DNA from: Pseudoips prasinana
Lineage: Eukaryota > Arthropoda > Insecta > Lepidoptera > Nolidae
Assembly: GCA_951640165.1 (NCBI GenBank)
Contig: OX621242.1
Span: 10,223,501-10,287,500 of the forward strand
DNA length: 64,000 bases
Reading direction: 5' to 3'
Positions 1 to 11,730 of this stretch are shown here, in pieces (positions within the stretch are counted from its first letter, which is position 1; each line of letters begins with the position of its first letter). The notes beneath the pieces are model-generated. The model was not told where the DNA came from, did not search any database, and saw only the letters and a program-made list of their open reading frames with translations. The translations under genes were made by a program, and so were the position numbers.

Positions 1-395
1 TTTACAAACAACTATGGGCTTCATAAAAAGACTCAAGTTCACACAAAGCGCAATGAAGAGGGCTATGTTCGGAGTTAGCCTGCGTTTCCTGCGAGATCAA
101 AACAAAAATATCCAAATCCGCATGTGAACAAAAGAACCGACATGACCCGAAGAATTCCCAAGATGAAGGGGCATGGCACATGTATAGCTCGTAGAACGAA
201 AGGCCGCTGGGCTAGAAAGGTTCTTGAGTACCTCAAACCGCAAGCTGCAGCTTGGACAGGGCCCCTACAAGATGGACTGGTGTTCTTGTAAGCGTTGTAA
301 GAATGCGCTGGTAATGCAAGACTAGCAATTGTGGAAATCTTTGAGGGAGGCCTTTGTTCAGAAGTGGACGTCTTTCGGCTGATATGAACTGTTTC
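1..395 (+). mobile_element. RTE-type LINE, C-terminal ORF fragment and 3' end, cut by the window edge
   Basis: Conceptual translation gives broken pieces of the RTE polymerase C-terminus, including IARRTKGRWARKVLEY (about 185-235) and the terminal segment reading AIVEIFEGGLCSEVDVFRLI (about 335-395). The same segments occur at 620-1010, 21254-21465, 53779-54109 and 58324-58471. Several stops and frame changes make it a dead copy. It lacks the ATG-repeat tail of its relatives and begins before the window, so no target duplication can be tested. Confidence 0.85.
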
Positions 396-564
396 TACCT
401 TGGCTGTCCTCAGCTTGTACTAAGCTTAGACTGTGTGACAGCCAACTTCGTTTCCAAGCCTGTAGAAGTTTAACAATGCTTAGACAAAAAAGGGCAAACT
501 CATTTCACCATTCTTAAAATCACAGTCAGCGATAAAACAGTTGTGATTGTTTAGTCTGCTGGTT

Positions 565-1112
565 TGGTTAGTGTCTCAAGTCTTTGACCAGTGTATGTAG
601 CCAGTGATGACTTACGAAACAGAGATGGCTCACTATGGGTCTTATTAAACGGCTCAAGGTCACCCAGAGAGCAATGTAGAGGGCTATGCTTGAGGTTTCC
701 CTGCAAGATCGAATCAGAAATGCCGAGATCCGCAAGCGAACCAAAGTAACAGCTATAGCCCGAAGAATTGCCAAGCTGAAGTGGCAGTGGGCACGTGGCT
801 CTTAGGATCGACGGCCGCTGGGGCAGAAAGATTCTCAAGGGGCAACCATGAACCGTAAGACGCAGCGTGGGCAGGCCCCCTACAAGATGGACTGATGATC
901 TTGTACGGGTTGCTGGAAACTGCTGGATGCGAATAGCGCAAGACCGGCAATTATGGAGATCTTTGGGGGAGGCCTTTGTCCAGCAGTGGAACTCTTTCGG
1001 CTGATATGATGATGATGATGATGAACTCTTGAAAAGTCTGCGCAATTGTGGAGATTTTTGGGGAGGGCTTTGTCTAGTAGTGGGCGTCTTTTTGCTGATG
1101 AAGATGATGATG
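565..1112 (+). mobile_element. 5'-truncated RTE LINE with 12-bp target duplication and a doubled 3' tail
   Basis: The sequence covers the last part of the RTE polymerase ORF with frameshifts and stops, then the standard 3' end and an ATGATG tail at about 1003-1022. A second, diverged copy of just the 3' end (GCAATTGTGGAGATTTTTGG, about 1041) follows and has its own tail ending at 1112. AGTCTGCTGGTT is present at 553-564 and again at 1113-1124, so target-primed insertion produced the whole unit including both tails, or the second tail landed inside the first insertion. The 5' truncation is typical of LINEs. Confidence 0.9.
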
Positions 1113-1396
1113 AGTCTGCTGGTTGATGTTGGGTTGTGTTACGTTTTATCAAATCTAGAGGTACAACTTTAGGTTCGTATTAAAAATTTATAAAATATAA
1201 ATTATACTAGGGCACTATACTTTACCCTAATAAATTAATTCCAATGACGCCTAGTAGGTATGTAATGTTACGACCCTATTTTAGACCAAACTTCACATTT
1301 TTTTGCAGTTTATGTTCATTTTTATTTTTCACTTACATTTCTATTAAAATATACGTGTCAATAACTGTAACTACAAAATAAATATAAGTCGCTATC

Positions 1397-1760
1397 GAGT
1401 CATCCTTGGAACGCTAGCGCTATCTATCAGCGCTCTACGGAGTCAAGGATTCCCAATCAAGTCATGCCTTGAACGCCAGTACCATGTGGCGGCGCTCGAC
1501 GGAATCAATGATCCGGCTGAGCGGCGCGTTCGACACTTTTGGAGCAGCAACCAGACAGTGCGGTCGAATATAGAAACCGTTGTGCGTTCCTACCCTATAA
1601 AGCCGGCTACGGCTATAGAGCCATCTATATCTTTACCTATCTAGTGATTGAAAATTTAAGTACTGTCTCACGTTTCGTATAGTTTGATTTATTGTATTAA
1701 AGTGTATATCCTAAACAGATTTGCAAGTTGAACTACGACTTTAATTTTAATGATACAAAG
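1397..1760 (+). repeat. Possible decayed LTR-type promoter region
   Basis: Two diverged tandem units of about 65 bp (around 1397 and 1462, each with a CCTTG-AACGC core and a GCGCTC-ACGGA block) precede a TATA-like CTATAAAG near 1595. Tandem units upstream of a TATA box in a compact GC-richer patch resemble the U3 part of an LTR. No second LTR, primer-binding site or gag-pol frame is visible, so this may instead be an unrelated promoter-like remnant. Confidence 0.3.
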
Positions 1761-1871
1761 TATATACGCCCACTAAATTGTCGAACGGCGAAGATTCTAG
1801 CGACTGCCGACAACTCTACTGCGACATATATAATATCTTATATCTAAAACTTTTTTCATTCAAAAATCTAA

Positions 1872-2280
1872 ATTGACTTGCTGTCTTTCGGAGCCCTTTT
1901 TCTACGTAATCCATATTCTAACACTCAATTCACCCCAGCTAACGCGACCGGACATTCACGAATGACCATTCAACATACATATCAATGCGATCGCTCACAT
2001 TATTATTTCGTCGCCCATCGACGCGTTTCCGGGGCCGTCCGCGTCAAGCCAACGGTTCACCCGTCATTTCGAACCCTCCTCAATCCACGGTGCGCAAATT
2101 GAATTTGATCTGTAACAGGTTCACTCGGTCGTTTGTCTCTGAATTGACGGGTTGTTTTACGTTTTTTTCGTCCGTTTCTGTACTTGTCGCTTGTGGAGGT
2201 AACTTATGCTGGCTGTTAAAGAAACGGCCAAAAACCTCTTCTCTCCAGTATTTACGTATACAACAAACAAAACGATAGTA
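1872..2280. other. GC-richer unassigned stretch
   Basis: Two overlapping short open frames exist here (74 and 97 codons), but neither shows a motif I know. A GTAACT donor-like site follows GTGGAG near 2197, so a non-coding first exon is conceivable. I cannot support a gene. Confidence 0.25.
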
Positions 2281-3756
2281 AAATTGACAAGTTTGATGAT
2301 TCGTATCTTGCTATTTAATAGTTTTCATGTTTTATTTTAACATCTACTGCCGTACAGCGTGTCTTCTTAGTAATGCGGTATAAAAGAGTCACAAAAATCT
2401 TGAGAAAATATACTCTAAAAGTGAAACGGATTTTATAGGAAAGCGCATTTCAAAAGCGTGTCATAATAGACCAATTTACTTAGAAAAACGTATTACACTA
2501 ACGTAGCTTTACAACTTTATAACTCAGCTGAGTACTAACCATCGTATTTCTCTTGCAAAAAAAAGCAAAGACGGCACAAAATACACTCCGCTGACTACAC
2601 ACAAAATATACTTCAGTACAAGCAATATACATTGAAGAGCTTCTTTTTACCACAGACTTTGATTTTGTTTCCACTTTTTTCAACACTTAAAACCCTTTAC
2701 CTCAGCATAGATTCAATGGTACCATCAGATAGGATCTAAATTACTTTGGCTATATACATTGGAGATTAAAAGGGTGTCTGGGGCCGGAAGCAATTCACGG
2801 GAACCCTGATAGATTGGTGCTTAGGATGGCTGGCTCACTATAGGATAAGTGTCGTTGTGTTTTGCGAGGTAAGCGCAAAGTTGTCTTTTCAAAATAGCGT
2901 TTCATTATTTTTAAGGGCGTGAGAAAGTTTTAATAGCTCTTTCAATTTTTAATATACTTTAATTTTCTACTGGTATATTTTTGTTTAAACACATAATGAT
3001 AAATGTAGAAACTAGAACCTTATGATATATATGATATTCCTCATTTACAAATGAAACAAATAAAGCTCCAATTTTGGTTATCGTCTTAATATGGTATGGC
3101 TACATTGAAATCCAAAAGGAATAATTAACATTGATTTATTAGTACTATTACATTATAGCATAATCATATAACATACTCTCTTTGACAAGATATACTAATA
3201 TCCTGAAACAAATTTATACAAGCTTGCTAAATATCATTACTATTATAAAATAAATTTTATAAATGTTCTCATACAATCCGTGTACGTAAATATCTATGTA
3301 ACTAGAAATAATTATGTATACTTAATTAAATTACTACAAACATGTTATGACTACTTACAAGCTCTTTTTTAAAGTCTACGTCAATAAATTCTTTTTATTT
3401 ATTTATTTATAGGTTTTTGTAAAATTGAGAGTTGAGTTGAACAAATATGTTGCAAATATTTTTTTATAAATTCGGTATATAATATTTTAATTAGATCACT
3501 AATTGCTTAAATATTATATAGCTTTATATTATATAACTTTATTTCTTTTTCATCAATCAAATCACTTCTATTATTTTTGTTCTAGACATTTAATGGTCTT
3601 CTATTTAAATTGTATATAGAATAAACTTCATGATTACTCATGAACCACATTTGTGATTTCCTACAGATTATAGCTGTATTAGTCCTTTGGGCACCTACAT
3701 AAGTCTTTAAAATTCATTGCGTGTTACCAGTTTATTTATTAAATTTTGGAAACGCA
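2281..3756. other. AT-rich spacer, nothing recognised
   Basis: There are only short chance frames and low-complexity tracts, for example TTTA repeats near 3400 and a diverged TATATAGCTTTATAT tandem at about 3515-3545. Confidence 0.5.
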
Positions 3757-3817
3757 TTTAAAACACATATTAAAACTAATTAATTCAATATTAATTAGTT
3801 TAAATGTGTGTTTTAAA
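3757..3817. repeat. Short inverted repeat (28-bp arms, 5-nt loop)
   Basis: The arms at 3757-3784 and 3790-3817 are complementary with about two mismatches around a 5-nt loop. No flanking target duplication is obvious. Confidence 0.8.
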
Positions 3818-4334
3818 TCTGTTGCTAGCCAGTTCGTTTATGCGAAACAATTAATTGTACAAAGCTTAAACTTAAAAAAGGAATTGTAGTCATAAATTAA
3901 TAAAGTCGAAAAGAAACTTAGCGGGCCGTGTGTTGCTTGCGGTAATTGCTTCGAGTAGTCGCAGTTACCAGTTCAAGTAGGTATGAGAAGTTGGAGCAAA
4001 CTTGGGTGACCGCCGGGAAGCAGACTTATTACTGTCAAACGTGCGAGTTGGGGTAACAGTGCCGGCGAGAGATATCTTGATTGCTACTTTGGTTTCGACA
4101 AAACGAATACATCCAAACAATATTAGTAGTTATTAGTGTTATGTATAAGTAGTGTAATTTAATGAGTGAATTGTTTTTATTTAGATTATAAGTTTATTTT
4201 AGTTGCCTATCCTTAATTTTAAAATACGTTTTAAATTATTTATTTATTTTTTGTTTTGTGATGTATTAATTTTAAGTTAAATTTAAATTTTTAGTATTTT
4301 TTTTATATATATTTGTATTACTTTCTATTTAATT

Positions 4335-4525
4335 TACTATGCCATTGAGGCTTATAGCCTCTATCGGAAGATCAGCGCTGCAGTAATACACCTGTGTTGC
4401 CGTAGCTAATGCTGAGATAGGGGCCTTTTTTGACAACCAAATTTATTGCATTATTTTAGCAATGTATAGTAAGATTTCTCTTTTGTCAAAAATAAACATT
4501 TTTTCATTTCATTTTCATTTCAATA
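4335..4525 (+). mobile_element. LINE 3' untranslated region with a CATTT-type tail
   Basis: An AATAAA at about 4490 is followed by a tail of repeated CATTT/CATTTT units, the form seen at LINE 3' ends. Upstream, a GC-richer block at about 3905-4110 could be the 5' part of the same element or an unrelated insertion. No polymerase frame is present, so the clade is not assigned. Confidence 0.55.
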
Positions 4526-4609
4526 TGAATAAAACCACAATACCTTCTGTCAAGGTAGAAGTAATTAGTTAAAATTCCAATCTATGAGCTATAATAAAGC
4601 GGTCTATCC

Positions 4610-4875
4610 ATATATCAACATGTTAGCATGACGTTCACAGTTAGCCTAGGAGACTCTTTTTACTTCATGGCCGATAGAGGCGAGCGGGGGCTCCAACCGT
4701 CTAAGCAAATAAGACTACAACCTAAATATGTGTAAATGGGTCTTCCTTTGGGATTCGAAGCTCTGTTTAGGGAAACCATTCTACACTATGCTAATACTTT
4801 TCCAACCGTCGCTCTACGTTGGTAATTGTAGACGCAGGGCGCTCATCCAATAAAGGATTGGAAGATACGTTACTG
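4610..4875. repeat. Dispersed repeat, first of three diverged copies
   Basis: It shares the order ATGACGTTCACAG ... AGCCT-GAG ... AGAGGCGAG ... TCTAAG with 25115-25300, and the GGGATTCGAAG-type block with 7845-7960. The GATTCGAA block resembles a pol III B box, so this may be an old tRNA-derived SINE. Divergence is too high to set ends. Confidence 0.5.
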
Positions 4876-5766
4876 AGTTTTCCTAAATTTTCTTTCTATT
4901 AATTACAGATTTTAACAGAGAGTGCTTTATTTCCAAGTACATCCTTACAATGACTAACGCTTAAAGCTGTTTCTTCGGTTGCAATTGTTTTTTTTTTAAT
5001 GTTTAGTGTCTTATAGCACACCCCTTTACACAACAGCTTCCTCGTGTTATATTCATCATGGTAACCCACTACTACTCTGCTTCTTCATTCGCTTTCTTCT
5101 TCATTCCTCTGTCACTGAGTCCTCATAGCTATTACTGTCAAACATACAAGTTCACGTTGAGACGTAGCACTCTGACGCTGCTGAATTTAGATAGCATTAT
5201 CGTCTGCCCGTATTTCAGTTATGGCTTTATGCATGTAAACTATCTAAGAAACTTTCCCTCCCTCATGTTTGAATGCATAAATTTGTGTTTTGTTTTGTCG
5301 TGGTTATGAGTTAGGCGAGTTAGTTAATTGCTTAACTTGAATGTTTGTTTTATTTTAAGGAATTTAAATGTGAAGTAGTTGTATAACTCTAATATCATGT
5401 TTGGTCATTCAAAATACGATGATGGCATTTAATTGGATATCCAATTTTATTAGCAACTCAGCTCCTACTTAGCAAAATTCTCTATTATTGTTTTCTTTTT
5501 TAAAGAGACGTGCAACATGTTAGAAAAACACAAAGCACATCTAGAATCAGAACATCTATATTTAATCACACAAATGCGCGGTGAGATTTTCGCGCATTTT
5601 TGTGACTCATAATATATAAATGTTGTTTATGCCCCAAAACATGAAACATGTGAGAAGAAACCACTTGAAATACTACGCGATAAGTTCAATAAAATTAACA
5701 ATATTTTATTAATTTTGAAATAATATTTATGTGTAGGTAAAAGAAATCCATATACAGCATCTTAAA
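4876..5766. other. Unassigned spacer with a short chance ORF
   Basis: An 83-codon hydrophobic frame at 5058-5309 has no recognisable domain. A second frame around it and the flanking AT-rich sequence give no support for a gene. Confidence 0.5.
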
Positions 5767-6366
5767 AAACCGGCCAAGTGCGAGTCGGACTCGCCCATGA
5801 AGGGTTCCGTAGCAGCAAGTATTTCAGTTGATTAAATGAAAGCAAATTGCGGTTTACGATTTATGACGTATTAAAAAAAACTAGTAGCTAGATCTCGTTC
5901 AAACCAATTCTCGTTGTTCGTTTGAATGGTAATGTATATTTTTTTTAGTTTTATCATTCTCTTATTTTAGAAGTTACAGGGGGGGGGGGGGGGGACACTC
6001 ATTTTACCACTTTGGAAGTGACTCTCGGGCAAACTAATCAGTTTAGAAAAAAACAATATTAGAAACCTCAATATCATTTTTGAAGACCTATCCATAGACA
6101 CCCCACATGTATGGGTGCGATGACAAAAATTTCTTTGAGTTTCAGTTCTATGTATGGGGACCCCCGAAAATGATTGTTCTTTTTCTATTTTTGTGGAAAA
6201 ATCTTAATACGGTTCACCGAATACATCTATTTACTAAGTTTCAACACTACAGCTCTTATAGTTTCGTAGAAAAGTGGCTGTGACATACGGACGGACAGAC
6301 GGACAGACAGACATGACGAATCTATAACGGTTCCGTTTTTTGCCATTTGGCTACGGAACCCTAAAA
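5767..6366. repeat. GGGTTCCGTAGC-bounded dispersed repeat, long copy
   Basis: It opens with CCGGCCAAGTGCGAGTCGGA, followed by GGGTTCCGTAGC at 5802-5813, and closes with the exact complement GCTACGGAACCC at 6350-6361. It contains GGACAGACGGACAGAC simple repeats and a G16 run at 5979-5994. It is closely similar along its length to 33972-34517, and shorter relatives lie at 9691-9963, 14936-15025 and 15180-15405. I know this repeat as common in Lepidoptera. No coding frame survives, and the mode of transposition is not evident. Confidence 0.85.
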
Positions 6367-6480
6367 ATGTTAACTTTCATAAATATTATAATTATACATC
6401 CATAAGAAAACAAATCATTTATGTGTTTAAGCCTACAAACTACGCAAAGCCTTTTAACTAGACAACTAAGAAACATATTT

Positions 6481-6640
6481 ATGTATACATACATATTATA
6501 GAAAGATTACAACCAGACCGTACAAAATAAACCAGACAGAATAAATCATCGCGCTCATCACACAAGGATTTGTTTTGGGGATCGATCCCATGTCCTCTGG
6601 CTTCGCAGTTAAGGTCACTAACCACTGAACAAACATGCCA
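6481..6640 (-). mobile_element. tRNA-derived SINE, degraded copy
   Basis: In minus orientation it carries a tRNA-like head at the right end (GGATCGATCCCATG is the complement of a B-box-like block near 6580) and then the body ATTATTC...TCTGGTTTG. It matches 28528-28732 and 30150-30318. Confidence 0.7.
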
Positions 6641-6759
6641 CTCGTGTGTTAATTGAAGACCATACTTATACTATATTAAAACATAACATATACAGGTAAC
6701 AAAGATATATCTTCATGTCAATACTAACATAGTTTATAAGTCTAAATAATTTACTAACA

Positions 6760-6925
6760 CTAGCTTGTCAATTATTACTATTATTATTGTTATTTATTAT
6801 GAAATTGTATTTATTGTGAAATTATTATTATTATTGTATTGTGATCTCCATATGGACTAATTTGTCAGAAATAAAAGATTTTTATTTTTATTTTATTTTT
6901 ATTTATTTATTTTTATTTATATTAA
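6760..6925 (+). mobile_element. LINE 3' end with polyadenylation signal and T-rich tail
   Basis: AATAAAAG at about 6870 is followed by repeated TTTTTATTTTTATTT units. Only the untranslated tail remains. Confidence 0.45.
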
Positions 6926-7553
6926 AATTATAATGTTTCTTTCCTATAGGATTATACAGCATTTCATTTAGTACACATCTTGGATGTAAAACTCGGTATA
7001 AGAAAACTACTAAATATGTATATTTATTTAGATATTCACATAAATTAAACGAATTCAGTATTTGGCAATAACTTTGTTTATTCCAAAAAATAAATTAGAT
7101 ATCATTCTCTAAATATATTGATAACAAAGTCATTGATCTCCACGTAATTGGGTTTTCTTTTCCAAACGCAGAAAAATGCCATTTATAAGACGTTATCACC
7201 GTTCCTTTGTACCGTCCAAAAGTTTAATTCCAAATTGTTAATGTTCATTGAACAAAATAAATTGGGCAAAGTTTGTAAGATGAAAGAGATTCACTTATAG
7301 AGTTAGCGAATAAATACGGTGCCCAAACACTTATATTTTGAAGATTTAAGACTGAAGGCACTGTTCTTGACTGATGGTAAGCACATAAAGGGTTTAAGAT
7401 GAAACCACCAGTTCAAGATAATGGGACAAAGCAAAATTGTTTAACAACGGGCTTAGGTTTAAGCAGTATACAAGACTTCAGTATGATTCAACAATCCGCA
7501 TTGGTATTTGAGAATTGACATTTGTTACTGTAAAGATTTAAAAATATAGATTA
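6926..7553. other. AT-rich spacer, nothing recognised
   Basis: No coding frame of interest and no repeat that I can assign. Confidence 0.5.
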
Positions 7554-7738
7554 CTAGCTGTGCCCCGCAGTTTTAGCCGCGTTAAACTTTATAAATTATA
7601 GCCTAAGTGCTAATCCAGAGTATCAGCTAACTCCATACCAAATTTTATTAAAATCACTCCAGCCGTTTAGATGTGAAGAAGTAACAAACATACACACTAA
7701 CACACTCACAAACTTTCGCTCTTATAATATTAGTGTGA
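7554..7738 (-). mobile_element. Non-autonomous Helitron (185 bp)
   Basis: Read on the minus strand it begins TCACACTAATATTATAAGAG and ends GGGGCACAGCTAG, the TC...CTAG termini of Helitrons. It sits between A7553 and T7739, the expected host dinucleotide, with no target duplication. It has no Rep/helicase sequence, so it depends on an autonomous relative. Confidence 0.88.
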
Positions 7739-7844
7739 TGTGTCATTTTGTAAGATTGCCAATCGAAACTTTGCGAACATGAAGTTTTATGTTTATGTTA
7801 ATATAACGTTTAAATTTAACCAGGAGAGACATTCGAAGCAACGT

Positions 7845-7960
7845 CGGAAAATAAAACTAGAAACCATGTAACCCGTGCCAGAGGGATTCCCTTTGGGGTT
7901 CGAACTTTGACTCAGGGCGAGACGTGTGCTACGTCGTTACTAACGATTCTGAACAAAATT
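7845..7960. repeat. Fragment of the 4610/25115 repeat family
   Basis: It shares GGATTCCCTTTGGGGTTCGAA with the 4610 copy (GGGTCTTCCTTTGGGATTCGAA), including the B-box-like GGTTCGAA. Confidence 0.45.
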
Positions 7961-8142
7961 TGGAGAGCAATTGAAAATACTGTTTGAGATTTTCCTTCTA
8001 AATGTTGATGTTCCTACTCATCCATGTACAACCGGCATCCATTGAAATATCTTACTGAAACTATCTCTAAGTACTATATCAAACTGATACTGAAATATTC
8101 CTAAATATTCTTAAAAAAAAATATTTATCTGAGTGCGACAAA

Positions 8143-8420
8143 ATGGCAAGTGGGTCACCTGATGGTAAGTGATCACCGCCGCCCATGGACATTCGCAACC
8201 CTAGAGGGGTCGCGGGTGCGTTGCCGGCCCTTAAGAGTCAGCAAACAAGTGTTGCTGACCCTTCCCCCTACCCCGATGAGCACTGGCGACCTTACTCACA
8301 CGCAGAAACACAACATTAAAATTATTAATGTTATTATTAAGGAATATTTTCTGTAAGCTGGAGGTACTTCCCCAGTCAGGCTGCTCTTTGAGCGAAAGAG
8401 CAGCCCGACTGCTTTGTGCC
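8143..8420 (-). mobile_element. LINE 3' UTR, family also at 15515, 27325 and 51290
   Basis: The minus strand carries GGCCGGCAACGCACC, then CCATGGGCGGCGGTGATCACTTACCATCAGGTG, a 3' tail common to one lepidopteran LINE family. The block at 8360-8420 includes an 11-bp hairpin (GGCTGCTCTTT / AAAGAGCAGCC, loop of 5) that I associate with the same or a neighbouring 3' UTR. No polymerase remains here. Confidence 0.7.
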
Positions 8421-9110
8421 CTACCTCTTTTAAAACTTAAATCTCTTTTGGTAGAATTTATCCGAATGAATTCATATTACTGCTGGATTTCATTGAAACA
8501 TGTTAATTTTTTTGGCCAATGATTAATCTATTATGTAGGATGGTTTCTACTGTACTAGATGAATCATTCAATCATCCAAGAACGTAGAAAACTCGGAACG
8601 GACGGCGGTACTAAGCAGTAAAACAAGTTAGAGTCAAAACTTCACTTCAATACTATCCTAAAAATTCTCTACTATTCACACCAGAAAGCACAATCGCTTG
8701 CCAATCTTCAATAGGGCTCCTGAAGTAACACTCAAACTTCAAACGTGGCTTGGCGCAGAACTTAGAATTCAGAGAATCGCTTGAACTGTCTTGTATCATG
8801 CAAAGAATACATACAGAAAACAAAAAGTTAGAAAAAGTAGTTCCACTTCCGTATAGAGCAACGGAGGAGATAACATGATGTAACGAAGTTAGAGCCTCAT
8901 AAAATGAGAGAATGGTAACTTAAGATACTAGCGGTAAAGTACCAAGGACAGTCATATTTTAAGGGTCCTACTAAGTATGCTGTTATACTTGACTTCAATT
9001 ATCGGCATGGCAAAGTTTTTTAACGCATGGAAGATGTTCTTGGTCGGTTCCTTTGTACTATAAAATAAGTACTTAGGTAAAATCGATCAAAACGACCAGG
9101 AAACGTGAAA
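8421..9110. other. Spacer, nothing recognised
   Basis: No coding potential or repeat that I can support. Confidence 0.5.
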
Positions 9111-9313
9111 CGGTCACCGTAGCCTAGTTGGTAGTGCTCCTGCTTACGAAGCTGGTGGTCCTGGGTTCGAATCCCGGTAAGTGCAAATATTTGTGTGATG
9201 AGCACGAATATTGGTTTCCGAGTCATGGATGTTTTCTGTGTATTTAAGTATTTATCTATTTATATAAGTATGTATATCTTCGCCTGGTACCCATAGTACA
9301 AGCTTGGCTTAGT
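9111..9313 (+). mobile_element. tRNA-derived SINE with clear A and B boxes
   Basis: The head reads TAGCCTAGTTGGTAGTGC (A box) and GGGTTCGAATCC (B box, about 9162), spaced as in a tRNA gene. The body (GTGATGAGCACGAATATT, TATATAAGTATGTATATC) and the CCCATAGTACAAGC tail follow. It lacks the ATCATCCTAGCCCC end seen at 19918 and 30374, so the 3' end is truncated. A tRNA cloverleaf is not complete, so it is not annotated as a tRNA gene. Confidence 0.88.
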
Positions 9314-9690
9314 TTATATATATTATGCATGTAGAAAAAAAATACGTTTGGTGCATTCAGTGTAGCATACAAATGCCGAGCCGATGGATTATAATACACG
9401 ACGTAAAGAGATGTAAAGTGCCGTGCGGTACCACTCAAGTCTGAATCACTTTCCCGCGCCCAGACCTATGGAAATAGCGCACAAGATTAAGAGCCTGGGA
9501 AAGCCCAATTTTATATCGTTTCAAGCCTACTCCGCCCATTTAACTAACAAGTACGGGTTACAGAGAATACTGAATAGAAAACTTTCAAAATTAATTAAAA
9601 AACCATGTAAAAGTTGAACAAAACCATTAATTGCCATCCAAATAGGTACATTTTAATAAAAATGATGCGACGCAGACATTATTTACCTAA

Positions 9691-9963
9691 CCGTAAAAAG
9701 CGGCCAAGTTCGAGTGAGACTCGCGCACGGGGGGTTCTGTACCATTATGTAAAACTGCAAAATTTTAATTTTGCTATTCCGTTTTTTAGTATTTGCTGTT
9801 ATTGCGGCAACAGAAATACGTCATCTAGGAAAATTTCAACAGAGATACAGCCTAGTGAAAAACGGACAGACAAACAGATAGATAGACAGACAGCGTTTTC
9901 TTAGTAATAGGGTCCCATAAAGTAAAGGTAGAGGATAAACCTTTGGGTACGGAACCCTAAAAA
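9691..9963. repeat. GGGTTCCGTAGC-type dispersed repeat, short copy
   Basis: It starts GCGGCCAAGTTCGAGTGAGA and ends GGTACGGAACCCTAAAAA, with a GGACAGACAAACAGATAGAT simple repeat inside. It is about half the length of the 5767 and 33972 copies, with a different middle. Confidence 0.75.
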
Positions 9964-10310
9964 GCTGGAGGTATTTTATGTTTCTTATAGAAAAGGGGAT
10001 CTAATTTTGTATTTTACTCTTTATGTTGTAAATTTAATATAGTCTAAACGGACATATTTTGTAAGGTATTGATATTGCGAAAATAATCAATGTAGCTGTT
10101 TGCAGCCCCTTAAGTGCGTTGGAAAAATTCACTGTGCTGACTCACCCATGGTGATATCATGAATTAGTTTAAATGAGTGAGTACCTGATTCAGGCTTTAC
10201 GCATATAAAATTACTTAGCTTAGTAATTCCAGTGGCGTATATCGCCACTTGCTACCGTCCACCTTATTTCACTCTAATAAGTTCTCCACAGGAAAGCTTA
10301 CTCGCTTTGG

Positions 10311-10563
10311 ATATAATAATATCCTGGGACATTATTTACACACGGCCATCTATCGCAAACTAAGCAGAGCTTGTACTATGGAAACCAGATAACTGATATA
10401 CTACATGTACTACTTTTCTTTTGTAAATACATACTTATATAGATAAATTACACCGAGACTCAGGACTAACAGACATGTTCATGCACACAAATATCTGTCC
10501 TGGGTGAAAACGAACCCACGACCTCCAGCGTGAAGTCCAAGCATTTTCCAATCACGCCTCATA
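10311..10563 (-). mobile_element. tRNA-derived SINE
   Basis: The minus strand carries the tRNA-like head with GGGTTCGTTTTCACCC (a mutated B box, about 10510), the body with AGTCTCGGTGT, and the tail GTACAAGCTCTGCTTAG. It aligns throughout with 47967-48283. Confidence 0.75.
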
Positions 10564-11539
10564 ACAACATTTTATGATTATAATTTAAAAAGTCAAACCT
10601 TTTAATTTAGTGTAATATATTTACAGCTTGCATCCATTCATCTAACGGAGCGCAGATCCAACCATGTGGCATCTAGACATCTGAAACACACATAGAATAA
10701 GTAAACGTATTTAGATCGCATAGCCCTGCCTTAAAACTATATAGAGTACGCTAATAATTTTACTATGACATTTTACCATCGCAAACCCTTGCGGTAGAAC
10801 AGGTAACGTAACTGATAAGCCCATATATTTGAATGCAGTTAATCTGTAAAATATACAGAGAAAACTGTCTCCCTCTTCCATATATTTACGAAATAAAATT
10901 TAATAATTTATCCTTCTTACACTTAATCACACTATAATGTATATGTCGTGAACATTTGTTTCCACAGATCAAAATATAATCAAGTTTCTTTCCCCTATAA
11001 AGAAAATACCTCCGGGCTCTCGGCAAATGAGATCTTGTAGACATCGGACTCTGACAGACACTAAATTAACGTGAATTTTACCTATGTATGTTTTATACTA
11101 GTACTCCGTGAACTCAAGAATAGAGGTGATACTTGAATCTTTAAGCAGCTTTTTACGAGTATTAAGTCGTATAAAAGCTGCTTTTAGTGCTAAAACAATA
11201 TAACGTCTGTTACGACCACTGATCGTGAAGACCTGGCTAACGCTTAAAATTGTCCTACTGGGTACAAGTATTAGTCCGTATTTCTGTGTAAAATACGATT
11301 CTATACTGTGTGATAAATGGGGCGGAGTACTAAAATGTGTATAGAGTGTCTTTAACTTTAAGCCTTATACCGACTGCTAGTCTGATTATAGAAATCTATA
11401 ATCTATACTAGGTTTGCGCTAGAGACATATCTGTTTCTCAGGGAACTTTACAAATATGAAATTCACGGACAAAAAGCTTAATCAGTCTGGGTCAAACAAT
11501 TTAGTATCATCCTCATCAGTTCCAATCCAACCCAAAACA
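10564..11539. other. Spacer, nothing recognised
   Basis: AT-rich, without a coding frame or assignable repeat. Confidence 0.5.
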
Positions 11540-11577
11540 GGCAAATTACCTTAACCCTGTGGTTAAGGTAATTTGCC
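11540..11577. repeat. Perfect hairpin, 17-bp stem, CTGT loop
   Basis: The arms 11540-11556 and 11561-11577 are exact complements around a 4-nt loop. It shares no sequence with the other hairpins of the window. Confidence 0.95.
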
Positions 11578-11629
11578 AGTTTACGCGCGCAGTTTATTAT
11601 TAGCATCCTAACCATTGAATACCAGATCT

Positions 11630-11730
11630 TACTTACTTATAGTATGTGCAGTGGTTACCCTAGTGATAGAGTTGTTCAACCGGGACCGACAGATTCACGT
11701 AAAACCTCCATATTAACTTAGCTTTCAAAC
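11630..11730 (+). repeat. Fragment of the 23760-24010 repeat with an internal deletion
   Basis: It matches ATGGGCAGTGGTAACCCTGG ... GAGTTGTTCAA and then jumps to CCGGGACCGACAG, skipping about 60 bp present in the 23760 copy. Confidence 0.65.

Noticed and set aside
551..1152. Minus-strand frames with Ser- or His-rich runs in RTE regions
   Set aside because: They are antisense readings of the RTE 3' end and its ATGATG tail. The sense strand accounts for the sequence.
9120..9185. A tRNA gene (A and B boxes in good order)
   Set aside because: The acceptor arms do not pair, and the same head is followed by a SINE body at 9111, 19918 and 30374. It is a SINE promoter, not a tRNA.
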